The notes under the pieces are model-generated. The model did not search any database. It was given only the letters and a program-made list of their open reading frames with translations, and was not told where the DNA came from. A program made the position numbers and the translations under genes. A DNA stretch of 64,000 nucleotides from the NCBI RefSeq assembly GCF_000813145.1, contig NZ_BAZF01000013.1:1-64000 (forward strand). The letters are read 5' to 3'. The stretch comes from Geobacter sp. OR-1 (lineage in GTDB: Bacteria; Desulfobacterota; Desulfuromonadia; Geobacterales; DSM-12255). Every line of letters starts with the position of its first letter. Position 1 is the first letter of the stretch. This document shows, in pieces, positions 1-9,628 of this stretch.

Positions 1-27
1 CTTTTATTATTATCCGTTTGAGAAAGA

Positions 28-258
28 TTACTTCTTCTCTGCAGCAGGAGCGGCAGGAGCTTCTTCTTTCTTCTCAACTTTCTTGGCCTTCTTGGCTTTC
101 TTGGCTTTCTTAGCAGGCTTCTTCTCTTCCTTCTTCACTTCGCCAGCAGGAGCAGCAGCAGTGGCGCCAGCAGCCGGAGCAACTTCTTTCTTTGCTTCAG
201 CTGCAAAGCATGTGGTGGCGAATGCAACTGCTACGAGGGCGGCAAGAACTTGTTTCAT
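28..258 (-). CDS. Small secreted Lys/Ala/Pro-rich protein
   Basis: Encodes 76 residues. The first 20 or so form a clear signal peptide (MKQVLAALVAVAFATTCFAA); the rest is low-complexity Lys, Ala, Pro and Glu with a tandem KKA run in the centre. I chose the ATG at 258 because AAAGGAG sits just upstream and the signal peptide starts there; a longer reading back to 510 has neither. Mature protein should be periplasmic or extracellular, unfolded and very basic. No domain or function is recognised. Such Lys/Ala/Pro tails resemble histone-H1-like or polyanion-binding sequences, but that is composition only. It is divergent from the radical SAM gene at 546, with about 290 bases between them. Confidence 0.75.
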   Translation of the reverse strand: MKQVLAALVAVAFATTCFAAEAKKEVAPAAGATAAAPAGEVKKEEKKPAKKAKKAKKAKKVEKKEEAPAAPAAEKK

Positions 259-545
259 TGTAATTCTCCTTTTAGTGTTTTGATTCAATCTGGTATCAAA
301 GGAAAGCAATTGGTATGCCAGGTTTTCTTGAGAGCTTATCGCATCGAAATTGCAGGGGAAATTGAGCCTGGGTATGGAGGGGCGGTTTCTTTTCTGCCTG
401 AAATCGGCAAATGCATACCGCAAATGGGGTGGAATTGGAGTTGCTGTATGTTGGAAGCTTAGCAATTCGCTTGCCACTTTTCCCGGGCTTCTGGTAGTAT
501 TCTGCGGCAACTTCGCAACGGTTTTAAAGTTGTATCGGAGGGTAT
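259..545. other. Divergent intergenic region
   Basis: This 287-base gap separates the leftward Lys-rich gene from the rightward radical SAM gene and must contain both promoters. I found the ribosome binding sites at both edges (AAAGGAG on the minus strand, GGAGGG at 537-542 on the plus strand) but no convincing -35/-10 pair, sigma-54 site or hairpin. Short open frames here overlap one another and look non-coding. Confidence 0.5.
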
Positions 546-3062
546 GTGCGGGATAAGCAGTTTCTTGATATTGAAAAACCGGCTCGTTACATCGGGCAGG
601 AGATGGGTTCCGTAATAAAGCGCGAGGCCGAGATGCGCTTTGTGCTGGCTTTCCCCGATGTTTATGAGGTCGGGATGAGTCATCTTGGCATAAAGATCCT
701 CTACTCCATCCTGAATAAAGTTCCCTGGATTGCTGCTGAGCGGGTTTTTGCTCCCTGGCCGGACATGGAAGAGCTGATGCGCAGTGAGGGTATTCCTCTC
801 AGCTCGCTTGAAACTGCCACCCCGTTATCTGCCGCCCAGATAGTAGGGTTCACCCTGCAGTACGAACTCTCGTACACTAATATTCTTAACATGCTCGAAC
901 TGGGGGGGATAGCTGTCGAATCAAAGGACAGGAGAGACAACGATCCTCTGGTAATCGGCGGCGGTCCTTGTTGTGCCAACCCGGAACCCCTTGCGGATTT
1001 CTTCGACGCCTTCCTCCTGGGAGACGGCGAGGATGCAGTGCTTGAGATTGCCGAGACCGTTCACCTGGCACGGAAACAAGGGGTGTCTCGTGGAGAGATT
1101 CTTTCCCGGCTTGCCATGATTGAAGGGGTTTATGTCCCGTCGTTCTTTGCGGTTGATTATGCAACCGACGGCCGCATAAATTGCATCAGTTCTTTGCGCC
1201 CGGGGTACGGCCCGGTTCGACGCCGCTTCGTGTCAGATCTTGACCAGGCGTTATTCCCGGTCGAGCCGGTCATTCCGTTTATGAAAGCAGTCCATGACCG
1301 GGTCAGTATCGAAATAGCCAGGGGATGCACACGTGGGTGCCGATTCTGTCAGGCCGGTTATATCTATCGCCCGGTGCGCGAACGATCTCCCGACAAAATT
1401 CTTGAGCTGGTTGCCGAGTCATTACGCAACTCCGGTTACGAGGAAATATCACTGCTTTCCCTCTCGGCCGGGGATTACTGCAGAATTGAGCCATTGCTCA
1501 AGACTCTGATGGCGACCTATGTCGATGACCGGATCGCCGTATCGCTGCCCTCGCTGCGTGTCGGCACTCTTACGCCGGAACTCGTTGAGGAGATCAGGAA
1601 GGTAAGAAAAACCGGGTTCACCCTGGCGCCGGAGGCGGGAAGCGAACGTTTGCGCACGGCAATAAACAAGGGAATCAGCGAGGATGATCTGCTGCAGAAT
1701 GCCTATTCTGCCTATGCCGCCGGGTGGCGGCTGATCAAGTTGTATTTCATGATGGGGCTGCCGGGCGAGACCGAAGAAGATCTCAGCGCAATTGTTTCGA
1801 TGGCGAGAAAGGTCAAATTCCAGGCGAAAACTGCCGGTCGTGGCGGTGAAGTCAATGTGTCGGTATCGACTTTTGTCCCCAAGGCTCATACCCCGTTTCA
1901 GTGGGAACCGCAGATAAGCGAGGAAGAAACCCTGTCGCGCCAGAGGTTCCTTCGTAATGAGCTTAGAAGGGGTAAGCTGAACTTCAAGTGGCACGATGCG
2001 CCGCTTTCCATGCTGGAAGGGGTATTCGCCCGGGGGGATCGCAGGCTCGCGAAGGTGCTGTTGCGCGCGAGGAAACTGGGGTGTTGTTTCGACGGCTGGA
2101 GCGAACGGTTTGACGTTGCTCGCTGGCAACAGGCGTTCAGCGACAGCGGGATTGATCCGAACTGGTATCACCGGCGCAGGGGGATGGACGAGATCCTCCC
2201 TTGGGATCATCTAGATTTCGGGGTTTCGAAAGAATTTCTACTGCGGGAACTTGAACGTTCCGGCTCCGGGGTTTACACCGAGGACTGCCGCAACGGGGCC
2301 TGCTCCGGTTGCGGGGTGTGCGACTTTGATCGCGTCAAAATGAGGACTCTCGGGGCGGAGAGTGACGGAGTGACGCAGCGGATCAATCCGCGTGACGGCG
2401 CTGCCGTTGAAAGGCCTGGGATAAGGCGCATTCGGATGAGCTTTACAAAGACCGGCACGATGAGGTTCCTGAGCCATCTGGAGATGCTCAACATGTTTTC
2501 CCGGGCAGTGGGGAGAGCAGGGATACCGATGCGGTATTCACAGGGTTTCCATCCCCATCCGAGGTTTTCGTTTGCTACGGCTCTGTCTGTAGGTGTCGAG
2601 TCTTACTGTGAATATATGGATATGGATGTCTATGAATCGATCAGTGCCGCGTCGGTGGCCAGTGATCTGAATCGAGTTCTTCCCGAAGGGGTAAGAATTG
2701 TATTTGCAGAAGAAATCCCGTTGAACAGCCCGTCTCTGTCGGTTATCATTGATGCTGTCAGATACAGGGTCACATTATGGGAACATTTCGATCTTGATCT
2801 TGCGCAACAGGTTACCGCTTTTGTCGCTCTGGACTCATGCAAGTGGGTGCGTCAAAAGCGGGGCAAGACAACCGAACTGGACCTGCGGCAAGAGCTCAAA
2901 GAACTGAAGATGGTTGACGGCACCATCCTGGAAATGGTGGTTTCCAGGGGTAAACCGCTGGAATTTGCCTCGGCAATTACCGGCTTACCTCTGGAGCTGC
3001 TGGCCGATTGCCGGATAGAAAAGACGGAAGTGATTTTTTCCGATTCTCGCGTTGATATATAG
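546..3062 (+). CDS. B12-binding-domain radical SAM protein with C-terminal DUF2344
   Basis: 838 residues. Radical SAM cysteines are C261, C265 and C268 (CTRGCRFC, the CX3CX2C pattern). The part before them resembles the cobalamin-binding-like N-terminus of the TIGR03960 family. A Cys cluster (CRNGACSGCGVC) near residue 580 may bind a second Fe-S centre. From about residue 635 comes a TIGR03936/DUF2344 domain (MRFLSHLEML, YSQGFHPHP), which is a separate gene in many bacteria and is fused here. Start is GTG at 546 with GGAGGG just upstream; the protein N-terminus (FLDIEKPARYIG) fits the family. The substrate is unknown; the constant association with rng, 8 bases downstream, suggests an RNA- or ribosome-related modification. 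Confidence 0.9.
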   Translation: MRDKQFLDIEKPARYIGQEMGSVIKREAEMRFVLAFPDVYEVGMSHLGIKILYSILNKVPWIAAERVFAPWPDMEELMRSEGIPLSSLETATPLSAAQIVGFTLQYELSYTNILNMLELGGIAVESKDRRDNDPLVIGGGPCCANPEPLADFFDAFLLGDGEDAVLEIAETVHLARKQGVSRGEILSRLAMIEGVYVPSFFAVDYATDGRINCISSLRPGYGPVRRRFVSDLDQALFPVEPVIPFMKAVHDRVSIEIARGCTRGCRFCQAGYIYRPVRERSPDKILELVAESLRNSGYEEISLLSLSAGDYCRIEPLLKTLMATYVDDRIAVSLPSLRVGTLTPELVEEIRKVRKTGFTLAPEAGSERLRTAINKGISEDDLLQNAYSAYAAGWRLIKLYFMMGLPGETEEDLSAIVSMARKVKFQAKTAGRGGEVNVSVSTFVPKAHTPFQWEPQISEEETLSRQRFLRNELRRGKLNFKWHDAPLSMLEGVFARGDRRLAKVLLRARKLGCCFDGWSERFDVARWQQAFSDSGIDPNWYHRRRGMDEILPWDHLDFGVSKEFLLRELERSGSGVYTEDCRNGACSGCGVCDFDRVKMRTLGAESDGVTQRINPRDGAAVERPGIRRIRMSFTKTGTMRFLSHLEMLNMFSRAVGRAGIPMRYSQGFHPHPRFSFATALSVGVESYCEYMDMDVYESISAASVASDLNRVLPEGVRIVFAEEIPLNSPSLSVIIDAVRYRVTLWEHFDLDLAQQVTAFVALDSCKWVRQKRGKTTELDLRQELKELKMVDGTILEMVVSRGKPLEFASAITGLPLELLADCRIEKTEVIFSDSRVDI

Positions 3063-3070
3063 GGACTAAC

Positions 3071-4594
3071 ATGGCCAATGAACTGGTAATTAACACCGCT
3101 CCTCACGAAACCCGGATTGCGCTCATTGAAAACGGCACGATCGCGGAGCTCTATATTGAGAGGAGTAAGGTAAAAGGGATTGTGGGGAATATCTACAAAG
3201 GGAAGGTGGTACGGGTTCTTCCCGGTATGCAGGCTGCCTTTGTGGACATCGGCCTGGAAAAGGCCGCATTCCTTTATGTTGCGGATGTCTTTGACGCCAT
3301 GGACGAGTATGAATCGTTCATGGAAGGGAATGGGAACAAAAAGGACGATGTGCAGGAGCCGACTGAATCCGACGAGCCGGTGATCCATCCCATGCATCCG
3401 ATTGAGGATCTTCTCCAGGAGGGGCAGGAGTTGCTGGTGCAGGTTTCCAAGGAGCCTATCGGTACGAAAGGAGCCCGGATAACAGCTCATATATCGCTGC
3501 CCGGGCGCCATCTCGTATATATACCTACTGTTGATCATGTCGGGATTTCACGCCGGATCGAGGAGGAGGAAGAGCGCGAGCGGCTTAAATCGATAGTTGA
3601 GCGGATCAAGCCTCCCGGGAGCGGGTTCATTGTCAGGACGGTCTCAGAAGGAAAGAGCGAAGACGATCTCCTTGCAGACATGAAGTACCTGCTGAAGCTC
3701 TGGGATGAAATCGCCAAGAAAAAGGAAAAGGTTCATGCCCCGGCCCTGATTCATTCCGATCTGGATGTGACACAGAAGGTTGTGCGTGACATTCTTACCG
3801 AATCCGTGGATCGCATCGTCGTCGATTCGAAACCTGAGCACGACAAGATAGTGCAGTTCATCACGACTTTCATGCCGAAGATGAAATACTCCATCGAGCT
3901 GTACGACGAGGAGGAGCCGATCTTCGACAACTTCGGGCTTGAAGTCGAGATCAGCCGCGGGCTCGGGCGCAAGGTGTGGCTCAAGAGCGGCGGCTACATT
4001 ATTATCGAACAGACCGAAGCACTTACGGCGATCGATGTGAATACCGGCCGGTTTGTCGGCAAGCACAATCTTGAGGATACCATTCTCAAGACCAATCTTG
4101 AGGCGGTCAAGGAGATCGCCTACCAATTGAGGCTGCGCAACATCGGCGGGATAATCATTATCGACTTCATTGATATGGAGAAAGAGGTGAACCGGGAAAA
4201 GGTCTTCACGGCACTGGAAGAGGCGATGAAGGCCGACAAGTCGAAGACCAATATCCTGAAAATTTCTGAGCTCGGCCTGGTGGAAATGACCCGCAAACGG
4301 GTACGGGAAAGCATGGGGAGGATGATGTGCGAACCGTGCCCGTACTGCGAGGGGCGAGGGTACGTCAAGTCCAAGACCACCATTTGCCATGAGATTTTCC
4401 GCGAACTTCGCCGCGAGATGCTGGACATCAGAGGGACCAAGGCGATGCTGACTGTGCATCCCCAGGTGGCCGATCTTCTTTACGACGAGGAGCGGAAGGG
4501 GCTGGAAGAGCTGGAGCGAAAGTTCAAGAAGAGAATCACTGTGAGGGCAAAGCCAGGTTTTCACCAGGAACAGTTCGAGATCCTCATCAATTGA
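3071..4594 (+). CDS. rng: Ribonuclease E/G family endoribonuclease
   Basis: 507 residues, the length of RNase G rather than the long RNase E with its C-terminal scaffold. An N-terminal S1 RNA-binding domain (about residues 35-130) carries an acidic insertion. The catalytic core has AIDVNTGRF and IIIIDFIDM, which supply the two metal-binding aspartates of this family. The zinc-link CPYC follows in MCEPCPYCEGRGYV. It cleaves single-stranded RNA from a 5' monophosphate end, in rRNA maturation and mRNA decay. Start ATG with AGGGA upstream. Cotranscription with the radical SAM gene before it is likely, as only 8 bases separate them. Confidence 0.95.
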   Translation: MANELVINTAPHETRIALIENGTIAELYIERSKVKGIVGNIYKGKVVRVLPGMQAAFVDIGLEKAAFLYVADVFDAMDEYESFMEGNGNKKDDVQEPTESDEPVIHPMHPIEDLLQEGQELLVQVSKEPIGTKGARITAHISLPGRHLVYIPTVDHVGISRRIEEEEERERLKSIVERIKPPGSGFIVRTVSEGKSEDDLLADMKYLLKLWDEIAKKKEKVHAPALIHSDLDVTQKVVRDILTESVDRIVVDSKPEHDKIVQFITTFMPKMKYSIELYDEEEPIFDNFGLEVEISRGLGRKVWLKSGGYIIIEQTEALTAIDVNTGRFVGKHNLEDTILKTNLEAVKEIAYQLRLRNIGGIIIIDFIDMEKEVNREKVFTALEEAMKADKSKTNILKISELGLVEMTRKRVRESMGRMMCEPCPYCEGRGYVKSKTTICHEIFRELRREMLDIRGTKAMLTVHPQVADLLYDEERKGLEELERKFKKRITVRAKPGFHQEQFEILIN

Positions 4595-4620
4595 ATATTG
4601 CCTGAAAGGAGCCCCTGCCG

Positions 4621-4923
4621 ATGCAACTGGCGGCAAAACTTAACGATATCCCCAACTGGGGGAAAAAGGTGGTTGAACTGAACGGGGTTCAGGTCGTTTT
4701 TGTGAATGTCAAAGGTGAGATCTTCGCCTGTGAAAACGAATGTCCGCACCAGGGGAGCCCGTTAAATGCCGGCATCGTAAAGGACGGCCCGACCCTCTCC
4801 TGCCCAAGGCACGGCTACAAGTTCAATCTGAGAACCGGTGCCTGCATCGATTACCCGGAATTTCTGCTCAAAACCTATCCGGTCAAAATTGATGGTGATG
4901 ATGTCTACGTTGAACTGGGGTGA
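4621..4923 (+). CDS. Small Rieske [2Fe-2S] protein
   Basis: 100 residues making up a single Rieske domain of the NirD/ferredoxin type. The cluster ligands are in CPHQG (Cys-X-His) and CPRHG (Cys-X2-His). No signal peptide or membrane segment, so it is a soluble cytoplasmic electron carrier or an oxygenase-type ferredoxin without a known partner here. AAAGGAG precedes the ATG. It lies between rng and rplU, 26 bases after rng, an order I associate with Geobacter chromosomes. Its redox partner cannot be told from the sequence. Confidence 0.88.
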   Translation: MQLAAKLNDIPNWGKKVVELNGVQVVFVNVKGEIFACENECPHQGSPLNAGIVKDGPTLSCPRHGYKFNLRTGACIDYPEFLLKTYPVKIDGDDVYVELG

Positions 4924-4945
4924 AATGTCGACAATGAAAAAAAGC

Positions 4946-4975
4946 TTGACTCATTCGACCGATATGGGGTATTTT
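4946..4975 (+). promoter_or_regulatory. Sigma-70-type promoter for rplU-rpmA
   Basis: TTGACT at 4946-4951 and TATTTT at 4970-4975, spacer 18 bases, 38 bases before the rplU start codon. Good -35, moderate -10. Inferred from pattern only. Confidence 0.6.
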
Positions 4976-5012
4976 TCAACGCTCATCTAAACTATAAAGG
5001 TGGTGAAGGTAC

Positions 5013-5321
5013 ATGTACGCAGTAGTAAAAACCGGAGGGAAGCAATATAAAGTTTCCGAGGGCGACCTGCTTAAGGTCGAGAAACTCGAGGGGGCAGTGG
5101 GTGACACTGTTGAACTTGGGGAAGTCCTGATGGTTGGCGGCGATGCGGTTAAAATCGGAACACCGTTAGTGCCAAGCGCTTCCGTGATCGGCAAGATTGT
5201 CGAACAGGGGAAGGACAAGAAGATCCTGATTTTCAAGTCCAAAAGGCGCAAGAACTCCCGTAAGCTTAACGGGCACCGTCAACCGAGAACCATCCTTAAG
5301 ATTGAAAAGATCAACGCATAA
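5013..5321 (+). CDS. rplU: 50S ribosomal protein L21
   Basis: 102 residues, the normal bacterial length. The N-terminus (MYAVVKTGGKQYKV) and the C-terminal KRRKNSRKLNGHRQ block are typical of L21, which binds 23S rRNA in the large subunit together with L20. AGGTGGTGAAGG is the ribosome binding region. It starts a two-gene ribosomal operon with rpmA 57 bases downstream, the order found in nearly all bacteria, ending at the hairpin at 5659-5692. Confidence 0.98.
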   Translation: MYAVVKTGGKQYKVSEGDLLKVEKLEGAVGDTVELGEVLMVGGDAVKIGTPLVPSASVIGKIVEQGKDKKILIFKSKRRKNSRKLNGHRQPRTILKIEKINA

Positions 5322-5378
5322 CAGGCAGTGACCGGTGCTTGATGCGCGGTAACCGGTAACAGCAGAAGGGAAGCACAA

Positions 5379-5636
5379 ATGGCACATAAAAAAGGGGTCG
5401 GCAGCAGTCGTAACGGACGCGATTCTGACGGCCAGAGACTCGGATGTAAAAAGTTCGGTGGAGAAGCGGTAAGGGCTGGTAATATCATTTACCGCCAGCG
5501 CGGCACCCAGATTCATCCCGGCACTAACGTCGGGTGTGGCAAGGACTACACGCTCTTTGCCCTGGTTGATGGTGTGGTCAAGTACGAGCGTATGGGTCGT
5601 GACCGCAAGAAGGTATCTGTCTACCCGGCCAACTGA
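5379..5636 (+). CDS. rpmA: 50S ribosomal protein L27
   Basis: 85 residues. The N-terminus [16 protein letters not shown] is the flexible tail of L27 that reaches the peptidyl transferase centre; there is no cleaved extension as in Firmicutes. The remainder ([21 protein letters not shown]) matches the family. AGAAGGGAAG upstream supplies the ribosome binding site. Second gene of the rplU-rpmA operon; obg lies further downstream, as is usual, but separated here by a small leftward gene. Confidence 0.98.
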   Translation: MAHKKGVGSSRNGRDSDGQRLGCKKFGGEAVRAGNIIYRQRGTQIHPGTNVGCGKDYTLFALVDGVVKYERMGRDRKKVSVYPAN

Positions 5637-5658
5637 GCAGGAATGGCATAACTTTATG

Positions 5659-5692
5659 AGAAAGCCCGGAGCTTTATGGTTCCGGGCTTTCT
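5659..5692 (+). terminator. Rho-independent terminator after rpmA
   Basis: Perfect 12-base arms AGAAAGCCCGGA and TCCGGGCTTTCT around a 10-base loop, followed by a short T-containing tail. It lies 22 bases after the rpmA stop. Confidence 0.85.
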
Positions 5693-5818
5693 GTTCTTAG
5701 GGATGTGCAGGCTGCAAGGGGTTTGTTGCCGGGTTTTGTTATACATATGCAGTGTCATGCGGGCACGGGCTACATACCCGGTTGTTTGTTATAGTCACGG
5801 GTTGACAGGGTGGTTTTG

Positions 5819-6010
5819 TCAGGCGTAAGTGGAAAATCCTCCTCCCTGAGGATCTTTGGGCGGCGCGACTTTCTGGGCCTGCTGGTTGAGCATGCTCGCC
5901 ATCTTTTGCTGGGAATCGGCCTGCTGCTTTATCGATTCCATCCCCAGCTGATAGAGGGTCATCTGCTCTTTGAGCATCATCGCCTGGCTTGAAACAGTGC
6001 TTACACTCAT
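5819..6010 (-). CDS. YjfB-like putative motility protein
   Basis: 63 residues with no signal peptide, rich in Gln, Met and Ser (SQAMMLKEQMTLYQLGMESIKQQ). The Ser/Gln/Met heptad-like N-terminal half resembles the small YjfB family (PF14070, putative motility protein), although I cannot confirm the match by search. The C-terminus (PPKDPQGGG) is disordered. GGGAGGT lies 6 bases before the ATG, so translation is well supported. It is encoded opposite to its neighbours, between rpmA and obg, with no terminator I trust behind it. Function unknown. Confidence 0.65.
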   Translation of the reverse strand: MSVSTVSSQAMMLKEQMTLYQLGMESIKQQADSQQKMASMLNQQAQKVAPPKDPQGGGFSTYA

Positions 6011-6102
6011 GGGATACCTCCCTTATGCAGCCTGCGTTCATATTTTTATCATTATCTGCACAGTATGCAAGCTGTTTAGAGTAAATTTGTCGGGAACCTA
6101 TT

Positions 6103-7143
6103 ATGCAATTTGTCGATGAGGTCAAGATATACGCCCGATCGGGTGACGGCGGTGCCGGTTGTGTTTCGTTCCGCCGCGAGAAGTTCATCCCCTATGGCGG
6201 GCCGGACGGCGGCGATGGCGGTAACGGCGGCAGCGTCATTATCGAGGCGATTCCGGGGATTTCCACCCTGCTTGACCTGAAGCAGCGTCCCCACCAGAAG
6301 GCGACGCGGGGACGGCATGGCATGGGAAAGGACCGGCATGGCGCATCCGGGGATGACCTGGTCATAAAAGTACCTGTCGGGACCGTGGTAAAGGATGCCG
6401 AAACTGATGAAATCCTTGCCGACCTGACCGAAGCCTGGGAACGGATCGTCATTCTCAAGGGTGGCCGCGGCGGCCAGGGTAATGCCAGATTCAAGACCTC
6501 CACCAACCGTGTGCCGCGATTTTCCCAACCCGGCGAACCCGGCGAAGAGAGATGCCTGCGGTTGGAACTGAAGCTGCTGGCTGATGTCGGGTTGCTGGGA
6601 TTCCCGAGCGTCGGCAAGTCTTCGCTGATCACCAAGATTTCTGCTGCCCGGCCGAAAATTGCCGATTATCCGTTCACCACGCTGGTGCCTAACCTCGGTG
6701 TTGTGGCATATAAAAACTACCGTTCTTTCGTCGTGGCCGATATACCTGGTCTTATCGAGGGCGCCCACGAGGGGGCCGGGCTTGGCCACCGTTTTCTAAG
6801 GCATGTAGAGCGGACGAGAATTCTGCTTCATCTCCTTGACCCTTGCCGAACGCATGATTCCGACCCGATCAAGGATTATGAGACCCTTAATGCGGAACTG
6901 GCCAAGTTCGATGAAGGGCTTGCCCAAAGGCCGCAGATAGTGGTCGTGAATAAAATGGATCTTCCTGATGTGCGCGAGCTTTTGACGGTAATGCAGCCGT
7001 ATTTCGAGGCGAAAGGGATTGCCGTGTTTCCGATCTCGGCGCTGACCGGTGAGGGAATCCCCGAGTTGCTGGACGAGATTGCCGGTTATCTCTGGACCGA
7101 TGACGCATCCGAACGGATTGCGATTGCCGATCAAGAGTGCTAA
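6103..7143 (+). CDS. obgE: GTPase Obg/CgtA
   Basis: 346 residues. The glycine-rich Obg domain fills about residues 1-158 ([23 protein letters not shown]). The G domain follows with G1 [10 protein letters not shown]3 [16 protein letters not shown] and G4 NKMD. There is no long C-terminal OCT extension, only a short tail. Obg acts in 50S subunit assembly and couples it to growth and stress. Position behind rplU-rpmA is conserved across bacteria. proB starts 32 bases downstream and may be cotranscribed. Confidence 0.97.
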   Translation: MQFVDEVKIYARSGDGGAGCVSFRREKFIPYGGPDGGDGGNGGSVIIEAIPGISTLLDLKQRPHQKATRGRHGMGKDRHGASGDDLVIKVPVGTVVKDAETDEILADLTEAWERIVILKGGRGGQGNARFKTSTNRVPRFSQPGEPGEERCLRLELKLLADVGLLGFPSVGKSSLITKISAARPKIADYPFTTLVPNLGVVAYKNYRSFVVADIPGLIEGAHEGAGLGHRFLRHVERTRILLHLLDPCRTHDSDPIKDYETLNAELAKFDEGLAQRPQIVVVNKMDLPDVRELLTVMQPYFEAKGIAVFPISALTGEGIPELLDEIAGYLWTDDASERIAIADQEC

Positions 7144-7175
7144 TATTCTGCAGATTACCGGGGCTAAGGATCTGA

Positions 7176-8297
7176 ATGCGCAGGGAGCTGTTGAAAAACG
7201 TACGCCGGGTGGTGGTCAAGATCGGCAGCAGGGTGCTGACAACAGCCGATAACGATCTCGACAGGAAAAGAATAGCGGCTCTCGCTGCAGAGATCGACTT
7301 CCTGCGGCGCAATGGGATAGAGGTAATTGTCGTGTCGTCGGGAGCCGTTGCTGCGGGTAGGAGTCTGCTCGGGAACGACCGTCCCAGGACGATCCCCCAG
7401 AAACAGGCCGCTGCCGCAGTTGGCCAGCCCCGGCTGATGAATGCCTATGAACAGGCGCTCGCACATTTCGGTATCAATACTGCCCAGATGCTGCTGACCC
7501 GGGAAGACCTTTCCGACCGCCAGCGGTTTCTCAATGCCCGCGCCACCATCGATACCCTGCTTTCCTGTGACGTGGTGCCGATTATCAACGAAAACGACAC
7601 GGTAGTGGTCGAGGAGATCAAGTTCGGGGACAACGATAATCTGTCCGCCCTGGTCACCAACCTGTCCGAATCCAACCTTCTTGTCATCCTCACCGATATT
7701 GACGGATTCTACGATTCCGATCCGCGGTCGAACCCTGACGCTCGCCTCGTGCCGCTGGTAAAAGGGATCTCGAAAGAGATCGAGCTTGCTGCCGGTGGCA
7801 GCGGTTCTTCGGTCGGCACCGGCGGCATGGCTACCAAGATCGCTGCTGCGAAAAAAGCAGGGCGTTACGGCATTCCGACTATCGTTGCCAACGGGGGACG
7901 GGACGGAATCCTGGAAAGACTCATGGCCGGAGAGGAACTGGGTACACTTTTCATGCCTGCCGCAGTGAGCCTGAACCGCCGCAAACACTGGATCGCCTAC
8001 ACCCTCAGACCGCGCGGACGGATCATCGTTGATGCCGGGGCGGCCAAAGTGCTCCGCCAGCATGGAAAAAGCCTGCTGCCGTCGGGAATCGTTGCCGTTG
8101 ATGGTGAGTTCGATCGCGGTGCCTGCGTCCGTATCTGCTCCAGGGACGGCAATGAGATCGGGCGCGGCCTGACCGACTATTCGAGCCGCGAATGCCTGTT
8201 GATAAAAGGTCACCAGAGCAGTGAGCTTGAGGATATTCTCGGTTACCGTTACGGCGACGAAGTGATTCACCGGGACAATCTGGTAATACTCGTCTGA
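7176..8297 (+). CDS. proB: Glutamate 5-kinase
   Basis: 373 residues. An amino-acid kinase domain ([11 protein letters not shown] at the start, [31 protein letters not shown]) is followed after about residue 280 by a C-terminal PUA domain ([13 protein letters not shown]). It phosphorylates glutamate with ATP, the first step of proline synthesis, and is normally feedback-inhibited by proline. AAGGA precedes the ATG. proA follows 14 bases downstream, giving the first two pathway enzymes as one unit. Confidence 0.97.
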   Translation: MRRELLKNVRRVVVKIGSRVLTTADNDLDRKRIAALAAEIDFLRRNGIEVIVVSSGAVAAGRSLLGNDRPRTIPQKQAAAAVGQPRLMNAYEQALAHFGINTAQMLLTREDLSDRQRFLNARATIDTLLSCDVVPIINENDTVVVEEIKFGDNDNLSALVTNLSESNLLVILTDIDGFYDSDPRSNPDARLVPLVKGISKEIELAAGGSGSSVGTGGMATKIAAAKKAGRYGIPTIVANGGRDGILERLMAGEELGTLFMPAAVSLNRRKHWIAYTLRPRGRIIVDAGAAKVLRQHGKSLLPSGIVAVDGEFDRGACVRICSRDGNEIGRGLTDYSSRECLLIKGHQSSELEDILGYRYGDEVIHRDNLVILV

Positions 8298-8311
8298 GAG
8301 AGGTTGCGCAC

Positions 8312-9568
8312 ATGACTATAGCTGAACAGATCAGGCAGATCGCCGAGAACGCCAGAAAGGCTTCGCACCGGATGGCCCGGCTTTCGTCCGGGGCCAAGAA
8401 CGACCTGCTTCTGGCAATGGCAGAGGCACTGGAGGCAGGTTCTGCCGGACTGATTGCGGCGAACGCAAAAGACCTGGAGGCCGGCGCGGCAAAGGGGCTT
8501 TCGGCGGCAATGCTCGATCGCCTGATGCTGGATGACAAACGGATAAAAGGGATGGCCGACGCCCTGCGCGAGGTTGCGGCGCTGCCGGACCCGGTGGGCG
8601 AAGTGACAAAGATGTGGAAGCGCCCGAATGACCTGATGGTCGGGAAGATGCGGATACCTCTCGGTGTCATCGGCATTGTCTACGAGGCCAGGCCGAATGT
8701 CACCGCCGATGCCGCTGCCCTCTGCCTCAAGGCGGGCAACAGCGTCATCCTGCGCGGCGGTTCCGAAGCGATCAACTCGAATCGGGCCATTGCCGCTGTT
8801 TTGCAGAATGAGATGATCAAGGCCGGAATCCCTGCCGAAGCGCTGGCCGTCATCCCCTTTATTGAGCGGGAAGGGGTGCTGGAGATGCTGAAGCAGGAGG
8901 AGTTGATCGACCTGATCATCCCCCGCGGCGGCGAGAGCCTGATCCGTTTCGTTGTGGAGCATTCGAAGATCCCGGTAATAAAGCATTACAAGGGGGTCTG
9001 CCATGTTTTCGTCGATGCATCGGCGGATTTTGCCATGGCCGAGAGGATCATCGTCAACGCCAAGACCCAGCGTCCGGGTGTGTGCAATTCACTGGAAACC
9101 CTCCTGATCCATAAGGATGCCGCTCCGCAGTTCATCCCGCTGATTGCGGCGGCACTCGGCAAGCTTGATGTGGAGTTGCGGGGTGACGAGTTGTTTCGTG
9201 CGCATGCCCCGCAGGCCAAGGAAGCCACGGAGCAGGACTGGCACGAGGAGTTTCTCGACCTGATCCTGGCCTGCAGGGTGGTGGGTTCCATGGACGAGGC
9301 GGTCGATCATATCAATACCTATGGCTCGCTGCACACCGAAGCGATTGTCACCAGCGACTACGCCAATGCCCAGCGTTTCATCCGCGAGGTCAACTCGAGC
9401 TGCGTGCTGGTCAATGCTTCCACCCGTTTTGCCGACGGCAATCAGCTGGGGCTGGGGGCCGAGATCGGGATATCCACCACCAAGCTCCATTCCTTCGGAC
9501 CGATGGGGCTGGAAGACCTGACAACGCAGAAATTCATCGTTTACGGCGACGGTCAGGTTCGTGACTAG
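8312..9568 (+). CDS. proA: Glutamate-5-semialdehyde dehydrogenase
   Basis: 418 residues, the usual ProA length. Family signatures include VIYEARPNVT-like GIVYEARPNVTADA, LKAGNSVILRGGSEA and the catalytic cysteine region in NAKTQRPGVCNSLETLL. It reduces glutamyl phosphate made by ProB to glutamate semialdehyde using NADPH. The preceding GAGAGAGG acts as ribosome binding site. It belongs to a run of cotranscribed genes continuing into nadD, 60 bases downstream, with no terminator between. Confidence 0.97.
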   Translation: MTIAEQIRQIAENARKASHRMARLSSGAKNDLLLAMAEALEAGSAGLIAANAKDLEAGAAKGLSAAMLDRLMLDDKRIKGMADALREVAALPDPVGEVTKMWKRPNDLMVGKMRIPLGVIGIVYEARPNVTADAAALCLKAGNSVILRGGSEAINSNRAIAAVLQNEMIKAGIPAEALAVIPFIEREGVLEMLKQEELIDLIIPRGGESLIRFVVEHSKIPVIKHYKGVCHVFVDASADFAMAERIIVNAKTQRPGVCNSLETLLIHKDAAPQFIPLIAAALGKLDVELRGDELFRAHAPQAKEATEQDWHEEFLDLILACRVVGSMDEAVDHINTYGSLHTEAIVTSDYANAQRFIREVNSSCVLVNASTRFADGNQLGLGAEIGISTTKLHSFGPMGLEDLTTQKFIVYGDGQVRD

Positions 9569-9628
9569 TAATGCCGCGGCTGCTCCAGCGCTGCGGGAAA
9601 ACCTCCCTCCCTATGAAGGGTTATCAAG

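Noticed and set aside
3644-4636. 330-residue minus-strand open frame opposite rng
   Set aside because: The RNase E/G motifs occupy the plus strand; the minus frame has no support.
7164-8270. 368-residue minus-strand open frame opposite proB
   Set aside because: proB is unmistakable on the plus strand; the antisense product has no recognisable motif or start signal.
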